Source of the DNA: an uncultured bacterium
GTDB lineage: Bacteria; Patescibacteriota; Minisyncoccia; Phycocordibacterales; UBA9973
Reading direction: 5' to 3'
Assembly: GCA_903825255.1 (NCBI GenBank)
Contig: CAIJZZ010000010.1
Location: forward strand, 1-44,575
Length of the DNA stretch: 44,575 bases
Shown: positions 32,602-40,279 of the stretch, piece by piece
Layout: each line of letters starts with the position of its first letter
Numbering within the stretch: the first letter of the stretch is position 1
Translations under genes and position numbers: made by a program
Notes under the pieces: model-generated
The model's database searches: none
What the model was told of the DNA's origin: nothing
What the model saw: only the letters and a program-made list of their open reading frames with translations

Positions 32602-33414
32602 TTAATCTTTTATTTCTAATATTATCGGGCAGTGATCAGAACCATAATAATCAGAAAGCATTTCTGATTTTTTTATTTTTGGCCCGCCTCGCGCCGACGA
32701 GTCGCCACGAGTCGAGGCGGGCATTAATTCCTCACTAGCGAAAAAGTAGTCCAAGCGCCAGCCGACGTTGCGGTCACGAGCGCGAGTTTTTTGATCCCAA
32801 TATGTGTAAGCCTCTTTTTTGTCAGGATAAAAATATCGGAAAGTGTCTACAAATTTATTTTTTATTACTTTATCAATCCAAGCACGTTCAATAGGGAGGA
32901 AGCCAGTATTTTCTTCATTTGCTTTTGGTCTGGCAAGGTCTATGGCTTCATGCGCTGTATTTACATCTCCACAGAAAATAATATGTTCGCCGTTTTTGCG
33001 TAACTTTATGATAAATTTTAAAAAGGCAGCATAAAATTCTAATTTATATTTTAAGCGGTGAGGGCCAGCGCCACCATTAGGGAAGTAGCCAGTGATGATA
33101 GTGTAATTTTTTAATTTAATACCAACGAGTCTGCCTTCATCATCAAATTTTTTAATTCCCATTCCGTAAAAAATTTCCTTAGGCTTTTCTTTAGTATAAA
33201 TACCAACGCCACTATAACCTTTACGGAGTTTTGAATATGAAAAATATGAAGTGTAGCCTGGAATATTGCGAACTTCTTCTGGAAGTTGATCAGGTTCAAC
33301 TTTTGTTTCTTGTAAACATAAAATATCAGGCTGATATTTTTTAAAAAGTGGATTTAAAAAGCCTTGTTTCGCTGTCGCTCGTAATCCATTTGTGTTCCAA
33401 CTAATTATTTTCAT
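32602..33414 (-). CDS. xth: Exonuclease III / AP endonuclease
   Basis: Base-excision repair: incises abasic sites and trims 3' blocks. The 270 residues show KIISWNTNGLRA (N7), LQETKV (E36), GYFPNGG, GDVNTAHEAIDL, WRLDYFFASEEL and the catalytic GSDHCPIILE (D260, H261). Just after SEELM sits PASTRGDSSARGGP, absent from the family at this point, then KIKKSEMLSDYYGSDHCP resumes the normal sequence. The extra peptide is encoded by a GCCCGCC palindrome (32682-32722). The insertion lies in a surface loop before the last strand, so activity is probably kept. The start overlaps the methyltransferase stop by 4 bases. Confidence 0.95.
   Translation of the reverse strand: MKIISWNTNGLRATAKQGFLNPLFKKYQPDILCLQETKVEPDQLPEEVRNIPGYTSYFSYSKLRKGYSGVGIYTKEKPKEIFYGMGIKKFDDEGRLVGIKLKNYTIITGYFPNGGAGPHRLKYKLEFYAAFLKFIIKLRKNGEHIIFCGDVNTAHEAIDLARPKANEENTGFLPIERAWIDKVIKNKFVDTFRYFYPDKKEAYTYWDQKTRARDRNVGWRLDYFFASEELMPASTRGDSSARGGPKIKKSEMLSDYYGSDHCPIILEIKD
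32682..32722. repeat. GCCCGCC palindrome inserted in xth
   Basis: A 10-bp perfect arm pair, GCCCGCCTCG (32682-32691) and CGAGGCGGGC (32713-32722), with a repeated ACGAGTCG motif in between. It codes in frame for an extra roughly 14-residue loop of exonuclease III. Confidence 0.75.
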
Positions 33415-34058
33415 TGTTTTTTAAAAAGAGTCTCAAGCAAAGCAATTTGATTGGGCTTGTCAGTAAACTCAATATCTTGTTCAATTGGATTTAATTGATG
33501 ATTAAAAAGATTATCCATTTCTTCTTTGTTAAAAAAATGATAATGTACGCCGTATTTTTGGAATTCACCAGAGAGAGAACCTTTTGGGTGAAATTCAAAA
33601 AAGTTTTGAGTTTCGCGTGAGAGGGAAGTATTTAAATAAAAACCCCCTATTTTTAAAACTCGATTTATTTCGTTGGCATATTGTTCCCAATCATCTTTAT
33701 ATAAATTTTCTAATAACCCAAAATCACATACGGCATCGAAGCTATTGTCGGTAAAAGGAATATCAAGTGCATCAGCTTCCACAAATTTTAACTTTCCCTC
33801 GAGTCCCCAATTTTTTATTTCTTCGTTATCTTTACGGACGACATTTCCTTCGTAATCTATGCCGATAACTCGGAAGCCTTCTTCTGCTAACTGTTTAGCA
33901 AAAAGTCCACGTCCCGAACCAACTTCTAAAATAAGTGCACCGGGAGAAAGTTTTTCAATTAGCATTTTACCTCGAGACTTCAGTGGTAAATTGGTCCAAA
34001 TATCTGTACCAGTCTTATAAGCTATCTCAAAATATTTTTTATGTTCATGGTAATCCAT
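33411..34058 (-). CDS. Class I SAM-dependent methyltransferase
   Basis: The 215 residues show SAM motif I LILEVGSGRGLFAKQLAEEGF (about 36-56), the acidic VIGIDYE, motif II-like DALDIPFTDNSFDAVCDFGLLE, and IGGFYLNTS. It belongs to the Methyltransf_11/25-like small-molecule or protein methyltransferases; the substrate cannot be told. The ATG at 34058 follows an extended TGT-TAAAAT by exactly 6 nt. The stop overlaps the xth start (ATGA-type), and xth and the DUF6498-like gene follow. Confidence 0.88.
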   Translation of the reverse strand: MDYHEHKKYFEIAYKTGTDIWTNLPLKSRGKMLIEKLSPGALILEVGSGRGLFAKQLAEEGFRVIGIDYEGNVVRKDNEEIKNWGLEGKLKFVEADALDIPFTDNSFDAVCDFGLLENLYKDDWEQYANEINRVLKIGGFYLNTSLSRETQNFFEFHPKGSLSGEFQKYGVHYHFFNKEEMDNLFNHQLNPIEQDIEFTDKPNQIALLETLFKKQ

Positions 34059-34064
34059 TGGTTA

Positions 34065-34070
34065 ATTTTA
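34065..34070 (-). promoter_or_regulatory. Extended -10 of methyltransferase operon
   Basis: TGT-TAAAAT on the minus strand, 6 nt before the ATG at 34058. Confidence 0.55.
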
Positions 34071-34154
34071 ACATAAAATATAAAATATGTTATTTCTAAA
34101 ATACTCATAAAAATATAAAAATTTTCGTGGTGAAAAATAATTATTTCATGGCGT

Positions 34155-35072
34155 CTACTTTTTGCTGTGGAATTTTTTGTGCACTTCACGAAGCTGTTTG
34201 TCAGTGATATGTGTATAGATTTGAGTAGTGGCTATATTGGAGTGGCCGAGCATAATTTGGACGCTACGAATGTCGGCACCATTGGAAAGGAGGTCGGTGG
34301 CGAAACAATGGCGAATGATATGTGGAGTGACCTTTTTAGAAATCCCTGCCTTTATTGCGTAATATTTTACGATACGTTCAATGGACCGGCGAGTGAGAGC
34401 TTCTTTTTCAGTTCCTCTTTTTTCATCACCAACTTTTACAAATAAAGCATCATCCATATCTTTTCTAATTTTTAAATATTCATTGACTGCCTTACGTGCA
34501 TCATCGGAAATAAAAACGACTCTTACTTTACTGCCTTTTCCTCGAATCGAAAATTCATCTGAAGAAAAATCAATATCTCGAGTGAGGGAACAGAGTTCAG
34601 AGACACGTAGCCCAGTAGAAAAAAGTAAATATAAAATGGCACGATCACGGAGAGATTTTATGTCAGTACCATCGGGGGCCGACATCAAGCGATTTAATTC
34701 TTGTGCAGAAATTAAGTCTAAATGACGTTCCGGGATTTTAGCTAGTTCGATACATTCAGCGGGTAAACTTTCAATTCGTCGTTTAGCTAAATATTTTAAA
34801 AATGAGCGCAAGGCAATTAAATAATAATTTTGAGTTTTCTTTTTTAAGGTTTCACCGGTAGCACGGTTGTTGCCGGCGACTTGGCGATTTAAATAGAGAC
34901 GAAATTCTCGCACAAGGGAATCAGTGATTTGTTTTGGGGTGCTTATTTTGGCAAATTCTAAAAAACGATTTAAATATCTTTCATAATTTTCAATCGTTTT
35001 TAAACTTGAACCTTTTTCGATTTCTAAATGTTCTAAAAATTCTCTTTTTAATTTATCTAACTCATTGGCCAT
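34155..35072 (-). CDS. Tyrosine recombinase, XerC/D family
   Basis: A site-specific recombinase, most likely for chromosome dimer resolution. An N-terminal SAM-like core-binding domain (FLEHLEIEKGSSLKTIENYERYL) is followed by the catalytic domain with R156 (GLRVSEL), H251/R254 (HIIRH), H277 (LGHSNIATTQIYTH) and nucleophile Y286. The 305 residues match XerC/XerD. The frame is open further up, but MANELDK at 35072 fits the family and is preceded by TGC-TATAAT 7 nt upstream. No dif site was found in the window. It is isolated from phage-like genes, so a housekeeping Xer is more likely than a prophage integrase. Confidence 0.92.
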   Translation of the reverse strand: MANELDKLKREFLEHLEIEKGSSLKTIENYERYLNRFLEFAKISTPKQITDSLVREFRLYLNRQVAGNNRATGETLKKKTQNYYLIALRSFLKYLAKRRIESLPAECIELAKIPERHLDLISAQELNRLMSAPDGTDIKSLRDRAILYLLFSTGLRVSELCSLTRDIDFSSDEFSIRGKGSKVRVVFISDDARKAVNEYLKIRKDMDDALFVKVGDEKRGTEKEALTRRSIERIVKYYAIKAGISKKVTPHIIRHCFATDLLSNGADIRSVQIMLGHSNIATTQIYTHITDKQLREVHKKFHSKK

Positions 35073-35079
35073 GTTTTTT

Positions 35080-35085
35080 ATTATA
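35080..35085 (-). promoter_or_regulatory. Extended -10 of xer gene
   Basis: TGC-TATAAT on the minus strand, 7 nt before the ATG at 35072. Confidence 0.6.
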
Positions 35086-35118
35086 GCATTTTTGATGTCG
35101 CACAATATAGAATATAGA

Positions 35119-35146
35119 TTGTTTAATTTTTGATTAGTGCTAAGAT
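35119..35146 (+). promoter_or_regulatory. Candidate promoter of HNH-like gene
   Basis: -35 TTGTTT (35119-35124), 16-bp spacer, extended -10 TGC-TAAGAT (35141-35146). It would give a leader of about 37 nt. A second, weaker TCTGAT lies exactly 6 nt before the ATG. Confidence 0.45.
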
Positions 35147-35190
35147 GAAGAAAATTATATTTTGTTTGAAAACTTAAATCTGATCTCTAT

Positions 35191-35580
35191 ATGACAAAAA
35201 ATTTGATCTCCGCAGAAGAGCACCACCGTAGACCAAGGTCAATTGGTGGTACAAATTTACCAGGTAATACTGTTTATGTTGTTGCTAAAAAACATAGAGC
35301 CTGGCATATTTTGTTTGGCAACATGAATGCTCTACAGATATGTAGAAGCTTAAACAAAAACCCCTATAAACCAGAGGGTAAAAAAATAGTTTGTAAATTT
35401 ATTAATGGAGTGGAAATTCTTAAAGAAGGAGCTAATCAATCCAAAAAGGCGACGAAAATTTCCTATGCCTGGAAAACTCTTTTTGAAGGATTAGAATTTA
35501 AAGACATAATTAGTTATATAAACGGTACTTGGTTGGATCCAAGTTATCATTATTATATACGAAGAGAACGAAAAAAATAA
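35191..35580 (+). CDS. Small HNH-like protein
   Basis: Of the 129 residues, the first 50 carry EEHHRRPRSIGGTNLPGN and then KKHRAWHILFGNM. This is the HH-x2-P-x-S-x-GG-x5-N-x8-K-x2-H arrangement typical of compact HNH nuclease-fold proteins, with the pattern I remember from several Parcubacteria. The remaining part is Lys-rich and helical (TKISYAWKTLFEGLEFKDI). No partner gene is evident. It could be a nuclease, or a DNA-binding HNH derivative that lost cleavage. It is followed by a hairpin (GTTACGATTTTTGTAAC, 35590-35606) with a T-run. Confidence 0.7.
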   Translation: MTKNLISAEEHHRRPRSIGGTNLPGNTVYVVAKKHRAWHILFGNMNALQICRSLNKNPYKPEGKKIVCKFINGVEILKEGANQSKKATKISYAWKTLFEGLEFKDIISYINGTWLDPSYHYYIRRERKK

Positions 35581-35589
35581 TTTTAGAGG

Positions 35590-35617
35590 GTTACGATTTT
35601 TGTAACTCTCTTTTTAT
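35590..35617 (+). terminator. Terminator after the HNH-like gene
   Basis: Stem GAGGGTTAC / GTAACTCTC with a short loop (35586-35611), followed by TTTTTATTT. Confidence 0.75.
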
Positions 35618-35632
35618 TTGATTTTAAAGGTC

Positions 35633-35661
35633 TTGCAATTTTTATGGGTTTATGCTAGGAT
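35633..35661 (+). promoter_or_regulatory. rpsO promoter, leaderless type
   Basis: -35 TTGCAA (35633-35638), 17-bp spacer, -10 TAGGAT (35656-35661) with TGC just before, then exactly 6 nt to the ATG at 35668. Confidence 0.8.
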
Positions 35662-35667
35662 ATAGCC

Positions 35668-35931
35668 ATGTTAGCAACGAAGAAAAAACAGGCAGTTATA
35701 AAGAAAAATCAGGTACATGAAAAAGACACTGGTTCTCCTGAAGTGCAGGTGGCTGTTTTGTCTACTCAGATTGATGAACTTGCAAAACATTTAAAGAAAC
35801 ACAAGAAAGATAATCATTCTCGCCGAGGGTTGATTAAGATGGTAGCCGACAGACGTAAACATTTGAAATATTTGGAACGCAAAAGTAAGTCTCGTTACGA
35901 TGCACTCATGAAGAAAATGAATCTAGCCTAA
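35668..35931 (+). CDS. rpsO: 30S ribosomal protein S15
   Basis: Binds the 16S rRNA central domain three-way junction early in 30S assembly. The 87 residues carry the conserved HEKDTGSPEVQVAVLSTQI, HLKKHKKDNHSRRGL and RRKHLKYLERK segments. Unlike most bacteria it has no leader long enough for autoregulation, because the -10 ends 6 nt before the start codon. It has its own terminator and is separated from pnp by a NYN RNase gene, a variant of the common rpsO-pnp order. Confidence 0.97.
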   Translation: MLATKKKQAVIKKNQVHEKDTGSPEVQVAVLSTQIDELAKHLKKHKKDNHSRRGLIKMVADRRKHLKYLERKSKSRYDALMKKMNLA

Positions 35932-35959
35932 AAATCACTTCTTAAAGGAGTGATTTTTT
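35931..35959 (+). terminator. rpsO terminator
   Basis: A 9-bp stem AAAATCACT / AGTGATTTT followed by T-rich sequence, starting at the stop codon. Confidence 0.85.
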
Positions 35960-36028
35960 GTAGAAGTGTTATACTTTTAATAAGTCGAATTTTAAGTATT
36001 TTTATTAGTTAATTTTTTAATATTTAAT

Positions 36029-36034
36029 TAGAAT
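36029..36034 (+). promoter_or_regulatory. -10 of NYN gene, 6 nt from ATG
   Basis: TAGAAT followed by 6 nt and the ATG at 36041. The -35 is weak. Confidence 0.55.
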
Positions 36035-36040
36035 TTTTAT

Positions 36041-36541
36041 ATGGCAGTAATTAAACATAAAGAACAAAGAGTTGGAGTTTTTATCGATACACAAAATGTA
36101 TATCATAGTGCTCGTAATTTATATAAAGCTCGAGTAAATTTCGGTGCAGTTTTAAAAGAAGCAGTCGCAGGTAGAAAACTCGTACGGGCAGTGGCTTATG
36201 TCATTACGACAGAAGCTGGAGACGAGAAGAATTTTTTTGAAGCACTTAGTAAACTCGGCATTGAAACCAAGACGAAAGACTTGCAGATATTTTCCAGTGG
36301 CACTAAAAAAGCTGATTGGGATGTGGGTCTTGCAGTGGATGCAATTAAAATGTCTCCACGACTCGATTCAGTAGTTATCGTTTCCGGTGATGGAGATTAT
36401 ATTCCGCTCGTAGAATATTTACAGGTGAGTGGTGTGCAAGTGGAAGTCGTTTCCTTTGGCAAATCAACTTCTGGGAAACTTCGTGAAGCTGTCGACGACT
36501 TCGTCGACCTTTCCGAAAACCCAAAGAAATATCTCTTGTAA
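36041..36541 (+). CDS. NYN-domain (LabA/DUF88-like) ribonuclease
   Basis: A PIN-fold RNase of the NYN family. The acidic metal-site residues are in RVGVFIDTQNVYHSARN (FIDTQN near residues 15-20), KKADWDVGLAVDAI (D near 91-97) and VVIVSGDGDYIPLVEYL (SGDGD near 115-119). These are the family's conserved D/N clusters. The 166 residues are a single domain with no accessory part. It sits between rpsO and pnp, both RNA-related, suggesting a role in RNA turnover or processing. It has its own promoter and terminator. Confidence 0.9.
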   Translation: MAVIKHKEQRVGVFIDTQNVYHSARNLYKARVNFGAVLKEAVAGRKLVRAVAYVITTEAGDEKNFFEALSKLGIETKTKDLQIFSSGTKKADWDVGLAVDAIKMSPRLDSVVIVSGDGDYIPLVEYLQVSGVQVEVVSFGKSTSGKLREAVDDFVDLSENPKKYLL

Positions 36542-36554
36542 AAACATGTGAAAC

Positions 36555-36592
36555 AAAAGACTCTGCTTTTAAGCAGAGTCTTTTGCATTTTT
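36555..36592 (+). terminator. Terminator of the NYN gene
   Basis: A 12-bp stem AAAAGACTCTGC / GCAGAGTCTTTT, followed by GCATTTTT. Confidence 0.9.
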
Positions 36593-36610
36593 AGCAAAAA
36601 ATGCTAATAT
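36583..36610 (+). promoter_or_regulatory. pnp promoter
   Basis: -35 TTGCAT (36583-36588), 16-bp spacer, extended -10 TGC-TAATAT (36605-36610); TATAAT at 36608-36613 is an alternative. In contrast to its neighbours it gives a leader of about 118 nt. Confidence 0.55.
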
Positions 36611-36616
36611 AATTTT

Positions 36617-36734
36617 AGTTTTGGGTTTAAAAATTATTAGTTAATCAGGTTTACCTTCAAACAGATAGTAGTGTTCCTCAGGAACAATATTATAGTTTGA
36701 AGGGAAACTCATCTCGCGTTGCGGGAGAATTATT
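36617..36734 (+). promoter_or_regulatory. Structured pnp leader with sequestered Shine-Dalgarno
   Basis: A long helix has CCTTCAAAC (36654-36662) pairing GTTTGAAGG (36695-36703) and continues inward to a GTTCC-tca-GGAAC hairpin. A second hairpin CTCGCG-tt-GCGGGAG (36713-36727) contains the GGGAG that would serve as Shine-Dalgarno. Its layout recalls the PNPase/RNase III-controlled leader of E. coli pnp. That analogy is inference. Confidence 0.6.
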
Positions 36735-38852
36735 ATGCAAAAAAAAGAATATGAAATAGAAATTGGCGGGAAAAAAATGACTGCTATTTTCTCAGATTTA
36801 GCCGAACAAGCACATGGTTCTGTGCTCTTGAAATATGGCGAGACCATAGTGCTAGCTACGGCTTGTATGTCCAAAGACAAACAGCAAGGACTCGGCTTTT
36901 TTAATTTGACTGTTGACTATATGGAAAAGTTTTATGCTTCAGGAAAAATTTTGGGATCTAGATTTACTCGTCGAGAAGGTAAAGCCTCAGAAGATGCGAT
37001 TTTGGCTTCACGAGTAATCGACCGCACTCTGCGCCCACTTTTTGATCAATCAATGCGACATGCAGTGCAAATCATCGTTACGGTTATTTCTTTTGATGGG
37101 GAAAATGATCCGACTATTTTAGCAGTGAATGGTGCATCACTCGCACTCGCAGTCTCTAATATTCCTTGGGTGGGTCCGATAGGTTGTGTGCGTATTGGTA
37201 AATATGATACAGAAAATTTAGTAGTAAATCCTTCACAAAAACTACGTGAAAATGACGATCAATATAAATTTGATCTGACTGTCTGTGGAAAAGATGGCAA
37301 CATTAATATGATTGAAGCTTCAGCTCACCAAACCAAAGAGGAAGAACTAGAAGCTGCTTTTATAGAGGCTAGTCTTGAAATCACTAAACTTGAAAATTTC
37401 CAAAAAGAAATAGTCAAAGAAATAGGCAAGGAAAAAAGAATTATTGAAAAAGAAACAATATCTCCAGCATCAGTCGCATTATTTAACGAGAAAATTTTAC
37501 CTCAAATGGAAGCTGCGATTTTTTCCGGAGCAGGAAAAAAGAAGATTGATGAATTACATAATGTTTGGAATAAACTCGTACGAGAAAGTTTTGCCGAACA
37601 AGAAGACTTTTCATTAGAAGATCATTTATTTGATGATACAGAAAATGACATGTTGCACGAAAAAGCAATCAATGAAGACAAAAGAGCTGATGGTAGAAAA
37701 ATGGATGAGCTTCGAGAAATTCAAACACAAGCTGGAGGAATTTCTTCTATATTGCATGGTTCTGGAATTTTTTATCGTGGAGGCACGCATGTTTTATCTG
37801 TGTTAACTCTTGGTGGTCCAGAAGATAAATATTTAAGTGACGGAATGCAAATAAAATCTGAAAAAAGATTTATGCACCATTATAATTTTCCGCCTTTCTC
37901 TGCCGGAGAAGTCGGACGAGCTGGTTTTACCAATCGTCGAGAAGTCGGTCATGGAGCACTCGCGGAAAAAGCGATCGCGATGGTACTACCCGCAGTTACC
38001 GATTTTCCTTATACCATTCGTATAGTTTCTGAATCAATGGCTTCGAATGGTTCCACTTCTCAAGCTTCGATTTGTGGAAGCACTCTCGCACTGATGGATG
38101 GTGGAGTGCCGATCAAAGCACCAGTCGCTGGAATCGCGATGGGACTTATGTATGAGAGTGATGCAAAATATAAAATATTAACTGACATTCAAGGTCCTGA
38201 AGACCATCATGGAGATATGGATTTTAAAGTTGCCGGAACGAGAGAAGGAGTGACCGCAATTCAGCTCGATGTGAAAGTCGAAGGCGTGCCAATAAAAATT
38301 TTAGGTGAAGCAATGCGACAATCTAAAAAAACCCGCATTCAAATTATAGATCAAATCGAAAAAGAAATTCCAAAAACTCGCGCTGAAATTTCACCAAATG
38401 CACCAAAGATTTTAATGATGCAAATTAATCCGGATCAAATCGGAATGGTGATCGGTTCTGGCGGTAAAACAATTAAAGATATTAAAGAAAGATCTGGTGC
38501 AGAAATAACTATCGAAGATGATGGGACGGTGTACTTCACAGGTAAAGGAGGTACGGCTGAAATTGCTAAAAAGATTGTGGAAGAAATGACGCATGAATTT
38601 AAATTGGGAGAAGTTTTGAAAGGCGAGGTGGTAAAGCTAGCAGACTTTGGAGCCTTTGTCCGATTAAATGATTTTACAGATGGTATGGTGCATATTTCTG
38701 AAATAGCCCCATTTCGAGTGGATCGAGTCGAAAGCTTAATGAAAGTCGGAATGATTGTGCCAGTAAAAGTGATCAAGCTCGATCCTGAACGAGGCAAAAT
38801 TTCACTCTCTATTAAAGAGGCCGATAAAGATTTTTTTAAGCCAAAAGCATAA
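36735..38852 (+). CDS. pnp: Polynucleotide phosphorylase
   Basis: A 3'-5' phosphorolytic exoribonuclease, a trimer with mRNA decay and quality-control roles. The 705 residues have all parts: first RNase PH domain (FSDLAEQAHGSVLLKYGET..., GSRFTRREGKASEDAILASRVIDRTLRPLF), helical linker, second catalytic RNase PH domain (DIQGPEDHHGDMDFKVAGT), KH domain (IGMVIGSGGKTIKDI), and S1 domain (GEVLKGEVVKLADFGAFVRL...). It is one of the few genes here with a long leader and a visible Shine-Dalgarno (GGGAG 8 bases before the ATG). The weak terminator downstream lies just before the promoter of the following gene. Confidence 0.97.
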   Translation: MQKKEYEIEIGGKKMTAIFSDLAEQAHGSVLLKYGETIVLATACMSKDKQQGLGFFNLTVDYMEKFYASGKILGSRFTRREGKASEDAILASRVIDRTLRPLFDQSMRHAVQIIVTVISFDGENDPTILAVNGASLALAVSNIPWVGPIGCVRIGKYDTENLVVNPSQKLRENDDQYKFDLTVCGKDGNINMIEASAHQTKEEELEAAFIEASLEITKLENFQKEIVKEIGKEKRIIEKETISPASVALFNEKILPQMEAAIFSGAGKKKIDELHNVWNKLVRESFAEQEDFSLEDHLFDDTENDMLHEKAINEDKRADGRKMDELREIQTQAGGISSILHGSGIFYRGGTHVLSVLTLGGPEDKYLSDGMQIKSEKRFMHHYNFPPFSAGEVGRAGFTNRREVGHGALAEKAIAMVLPAVTDFPYTIRIVSESMASNGSTSQASICGSTLALMDGGVPIKAPVAGIAMGLMYESDAKYKILTDIQGPEDHHGDMDFKVAGTREGVTAIQLDVKVEGVPIKILGEAMRQSKKTRIQIIDQIEKEIPKTRAEISPNAPKILMMQINPDQIGMVIGSGGKTIKDIKERSGAEITIEDDGTVYFTGKGGTAEIAKKIVEEMTHEFKLGEVLKGEVVKLADFGAFVRLNDFTDGMVHISEIAPFRVDRVESLMKVGMIVPVKVIKLDPERGKISLSIKEADKDFFKPKA

Positions 38853-38870
38853 AAATCTTTTTAAAAAATA

Positions 38871-38892
38871 AAAAGCCCTTTGGGGTTTTTTA
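38871..38892 (+). terminator. Weak terminator after pnp
   Basis: AAAA-g-CCC ttt GGG-g-TTTT: seven paired bases with one G/G mismatch, followed by a T-run. It overlaps the promoter of the next gene. Confidence 0.5.
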
Positions 38893-38900
38893 TTTTTTAT

Positions 38901-38909
38901 TGCTATAAT
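38901..38909 (+). promoter_or_regulatory. Extended -10, 6 nt from ATG
   Basis: TGC-TATAAT (hexamer 38904-38909), 6 nt, then the ATG at 38916. The -35 is unclear. Confidence 0.7.
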
Positions 38910-38915
38910 GTAATA

Positions 38916-39779
38916 ATGGATCCAGAAAATAAAATTGTACATACCTATGCCGAGGATATGGCGAAAGTCGTCGAAGGAAATGAGCCAGGATTGATAAAAA
39001 GAATTATAGAAGACCAAGAAAAAAATGAGGCATTTAATGCAAATGCCTCTCCTTTTTCTAAGAGAAATAAGATATTTATAGTTGTCGGTTTTATTTTTGC
39101 TATTTTGGCCATAACTTTATTTTCTTTATTTTTTGTATTCAACAAAAAAATTTTTACAATAATGGTCACTCCACAATATGTTCCTTTAGTTTTTACTAAT
39201 CAAAATAAATCTTTTGATATTACTGGTTTAAATAAAGAAAAAGTTATTCAAAATGTTGTAGATGAAATAAATAATACAAAAATTCAATCTGGTGAACTAG
39301 AAGGAATTTATTTTATAGAAAATAAAAATGTTATTGGTTTTAAAAGATTCAATTCTTTTATAGAATCTGATCTTACCGTTGATCAAATTAAATCTATAAG
39401 TGATAATTTTTTAACGGGTATTGTTAATAATAAAAAAACTGACCCTAATTTACCTACTAGCAAAAATCTATTTTTTCTTTTAAGAATAAATTCTTTCCCT
39501 GATGTCTTTAATAATATACGAGCCTGGGAATCTAAAATGCTTTATAATTTACATGGATTTTTTGGACTAGGATTGAATGCAGAGACAAATTACTTATTTA
39601 CTAAAGACTTTGAAGATGGTTTTGTTTTAAATAAAAATGCTCGTATTTTATATGACCAAGAAGGCAAAATAGTTTTAATGTATGTCTTTATTGATGATAA
39701 TTTTTTAATTATTTCGAATAATGAAACAACTATAAGTGAAGTGATGGACCGAATTTCTTCAAGTAAAACAGCAAAATAA
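38916..39779 (+). CDS. Membrane-anchored protein of unknown function
   Basis: The 287 residues begin with a charged cytosolic N-terminus (MDPENKIVHTYAEDMAKVVEG...), followed by one membrane segment near residues 49-72 (IFIVVGFIFAILAITLFSLFFVF). The rest is a predicted extracytoplasmic alpha/beta domain rich in Asn/Lys, with repeated (K/N)FxxFIESDLTV-type segments but no motif I can name. A longer reading from 38880 is open, but the TATAAT at 38904-38909 with the 6-nt gap picks the ATG at 38916. A terminator-like AAAGGC...GCCTTT hairpin follows. Lipid or pilus-related roles are possible but unsupported. Confidence 0.8.
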   Translation: MDPENKIVHTYAEDMAKVVEGNEPGLIKRIIEDQEKNEAFNANASPFSKRNKIFIVVGFIFAILAITLFSLFFVFNKKIFTIMVTPQYVPLVFTNQNKSFDITGLNKEKVIQNVVDEINNTKIQSGELEGIYFIENKNVIGFKRFNSFIESDLTVDQIKSISDNFLTGIVNNKKTDPNLPTSKNLFFLLRINSFPDVFNNIRAWESKMLYNLHGFFGLGLNAETNYLFTKDFEDGFVLNKNARILYDQEGKIVLMYVFIDDNFLIISNNETTISEVMDRISSSKTAK

Positions 39780-39799
39780 AGGCTATTTATTTAAAATAG

Positions 39800-39827
39800 T
39801 TGCCTTTCATTTTTAAAATGCTATTAT
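39800..39827 (+). promoter_or_regulatory. Promoter of DksA/TraR-like gene, leaderless type
   Basis: -35 TTGCCT (39800-39805), 16-bp spacer, extended -10 TGC-TATTAT (39822-39827), then 6 nt to the ATG at 39834. The -35 overlaps the preceding terminator-like hairpin. Confidence 0.65.
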
Positions 39828-39833
39828 TGTGGC

Positions 39834-40190
39834 ATGTTAGACAAGAAAAAAATTAAAGAAAAATTAGAAAAAGAGAGAGATATCCTTTTAGAACAAATGA
39901 AGGATATGGGTAAGTTAAACCCAAAAACTGGTGAGTGGGAAACTATACCTGAAGAATTTGATATCCCAGAAGCTGATCAAAATGATGCAGCTGATAGATT
40001 TGAGGATTTTGAAGCACGCAGTGGAATGATGAAAGTCTTAGAGTCAAGATTAAAAGGAATACTGGTTGCTTTAAAAGGAATTAATCGGGAATCTTTTGGT
40101 AAATGTGAAGTGTGTAAAAAAGATATTGAAATGACAAGAATGGAAGCGAATCCTTCAGCGAAGACTTGTAAGAAACATTTAGGAAAATAA
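39834..40190 (+). CDS. DksA/TraR-type zinc-finger protein
   Basis: The 118 residues begin with an N-terminal helical hairpin (KKKIKEKLEKERDILLEQMKDMG), then an acidic middle (EFDIPEADQNDAADRFEDFEARSG), and a C-terminal zinc finger CEVC-x17-CKKH. This is the dksA_traR arrangement except that the fourth ligand is His instead of Cys. Members bind the RNA polymerase secondary channel or act in translation-linked stress responses. Here the coiled coil is short and the role is inferred. It is followed by a nested inverted repeat and comM. Confidence 0.85.
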   Translation: MLDKKKIKEKLEKERDILLEQMKDMGKLNPKTGEWETIPEEFDIPEADQNDAADRFEDFEARSGMMKVLESRLKGILVALKGINRESFGKCEVCKKDIEMTRMEANPSAKTCKKHLGK

Positions 40191-40195
40191 TGAAC

Positions 40196-40270
40196 GGAGT
40201 GAATATATTTTCCTTAACCCCGTCGCTCGCTAGCGACAGGGTGAAATTTTAAGAGTCGTTTCACTCCTTT
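40196..40270. repeat. Nested inverted repeat between the DksA-like gene and comM
   Basis: The outer arms are GGAGTGAA (40196-40203) and TTCACTCC (40260-40267). Inside lies CGTCGCT-cgct-AGCGAC with CCC/AGGG flanks (about 40220-40243). It is a plausible mRNA leader or terminator structure for comM, with no T-run. Confidence 0.6.
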
Positions 40271-40279
40271 AAAATTATC

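Noticed and set aside
34155-35072. Prophage or integron integrase
   Set aside because: The recombinase has the length and motif set of XerC/D, with no phage genes, attachment sites or cassette array around it.
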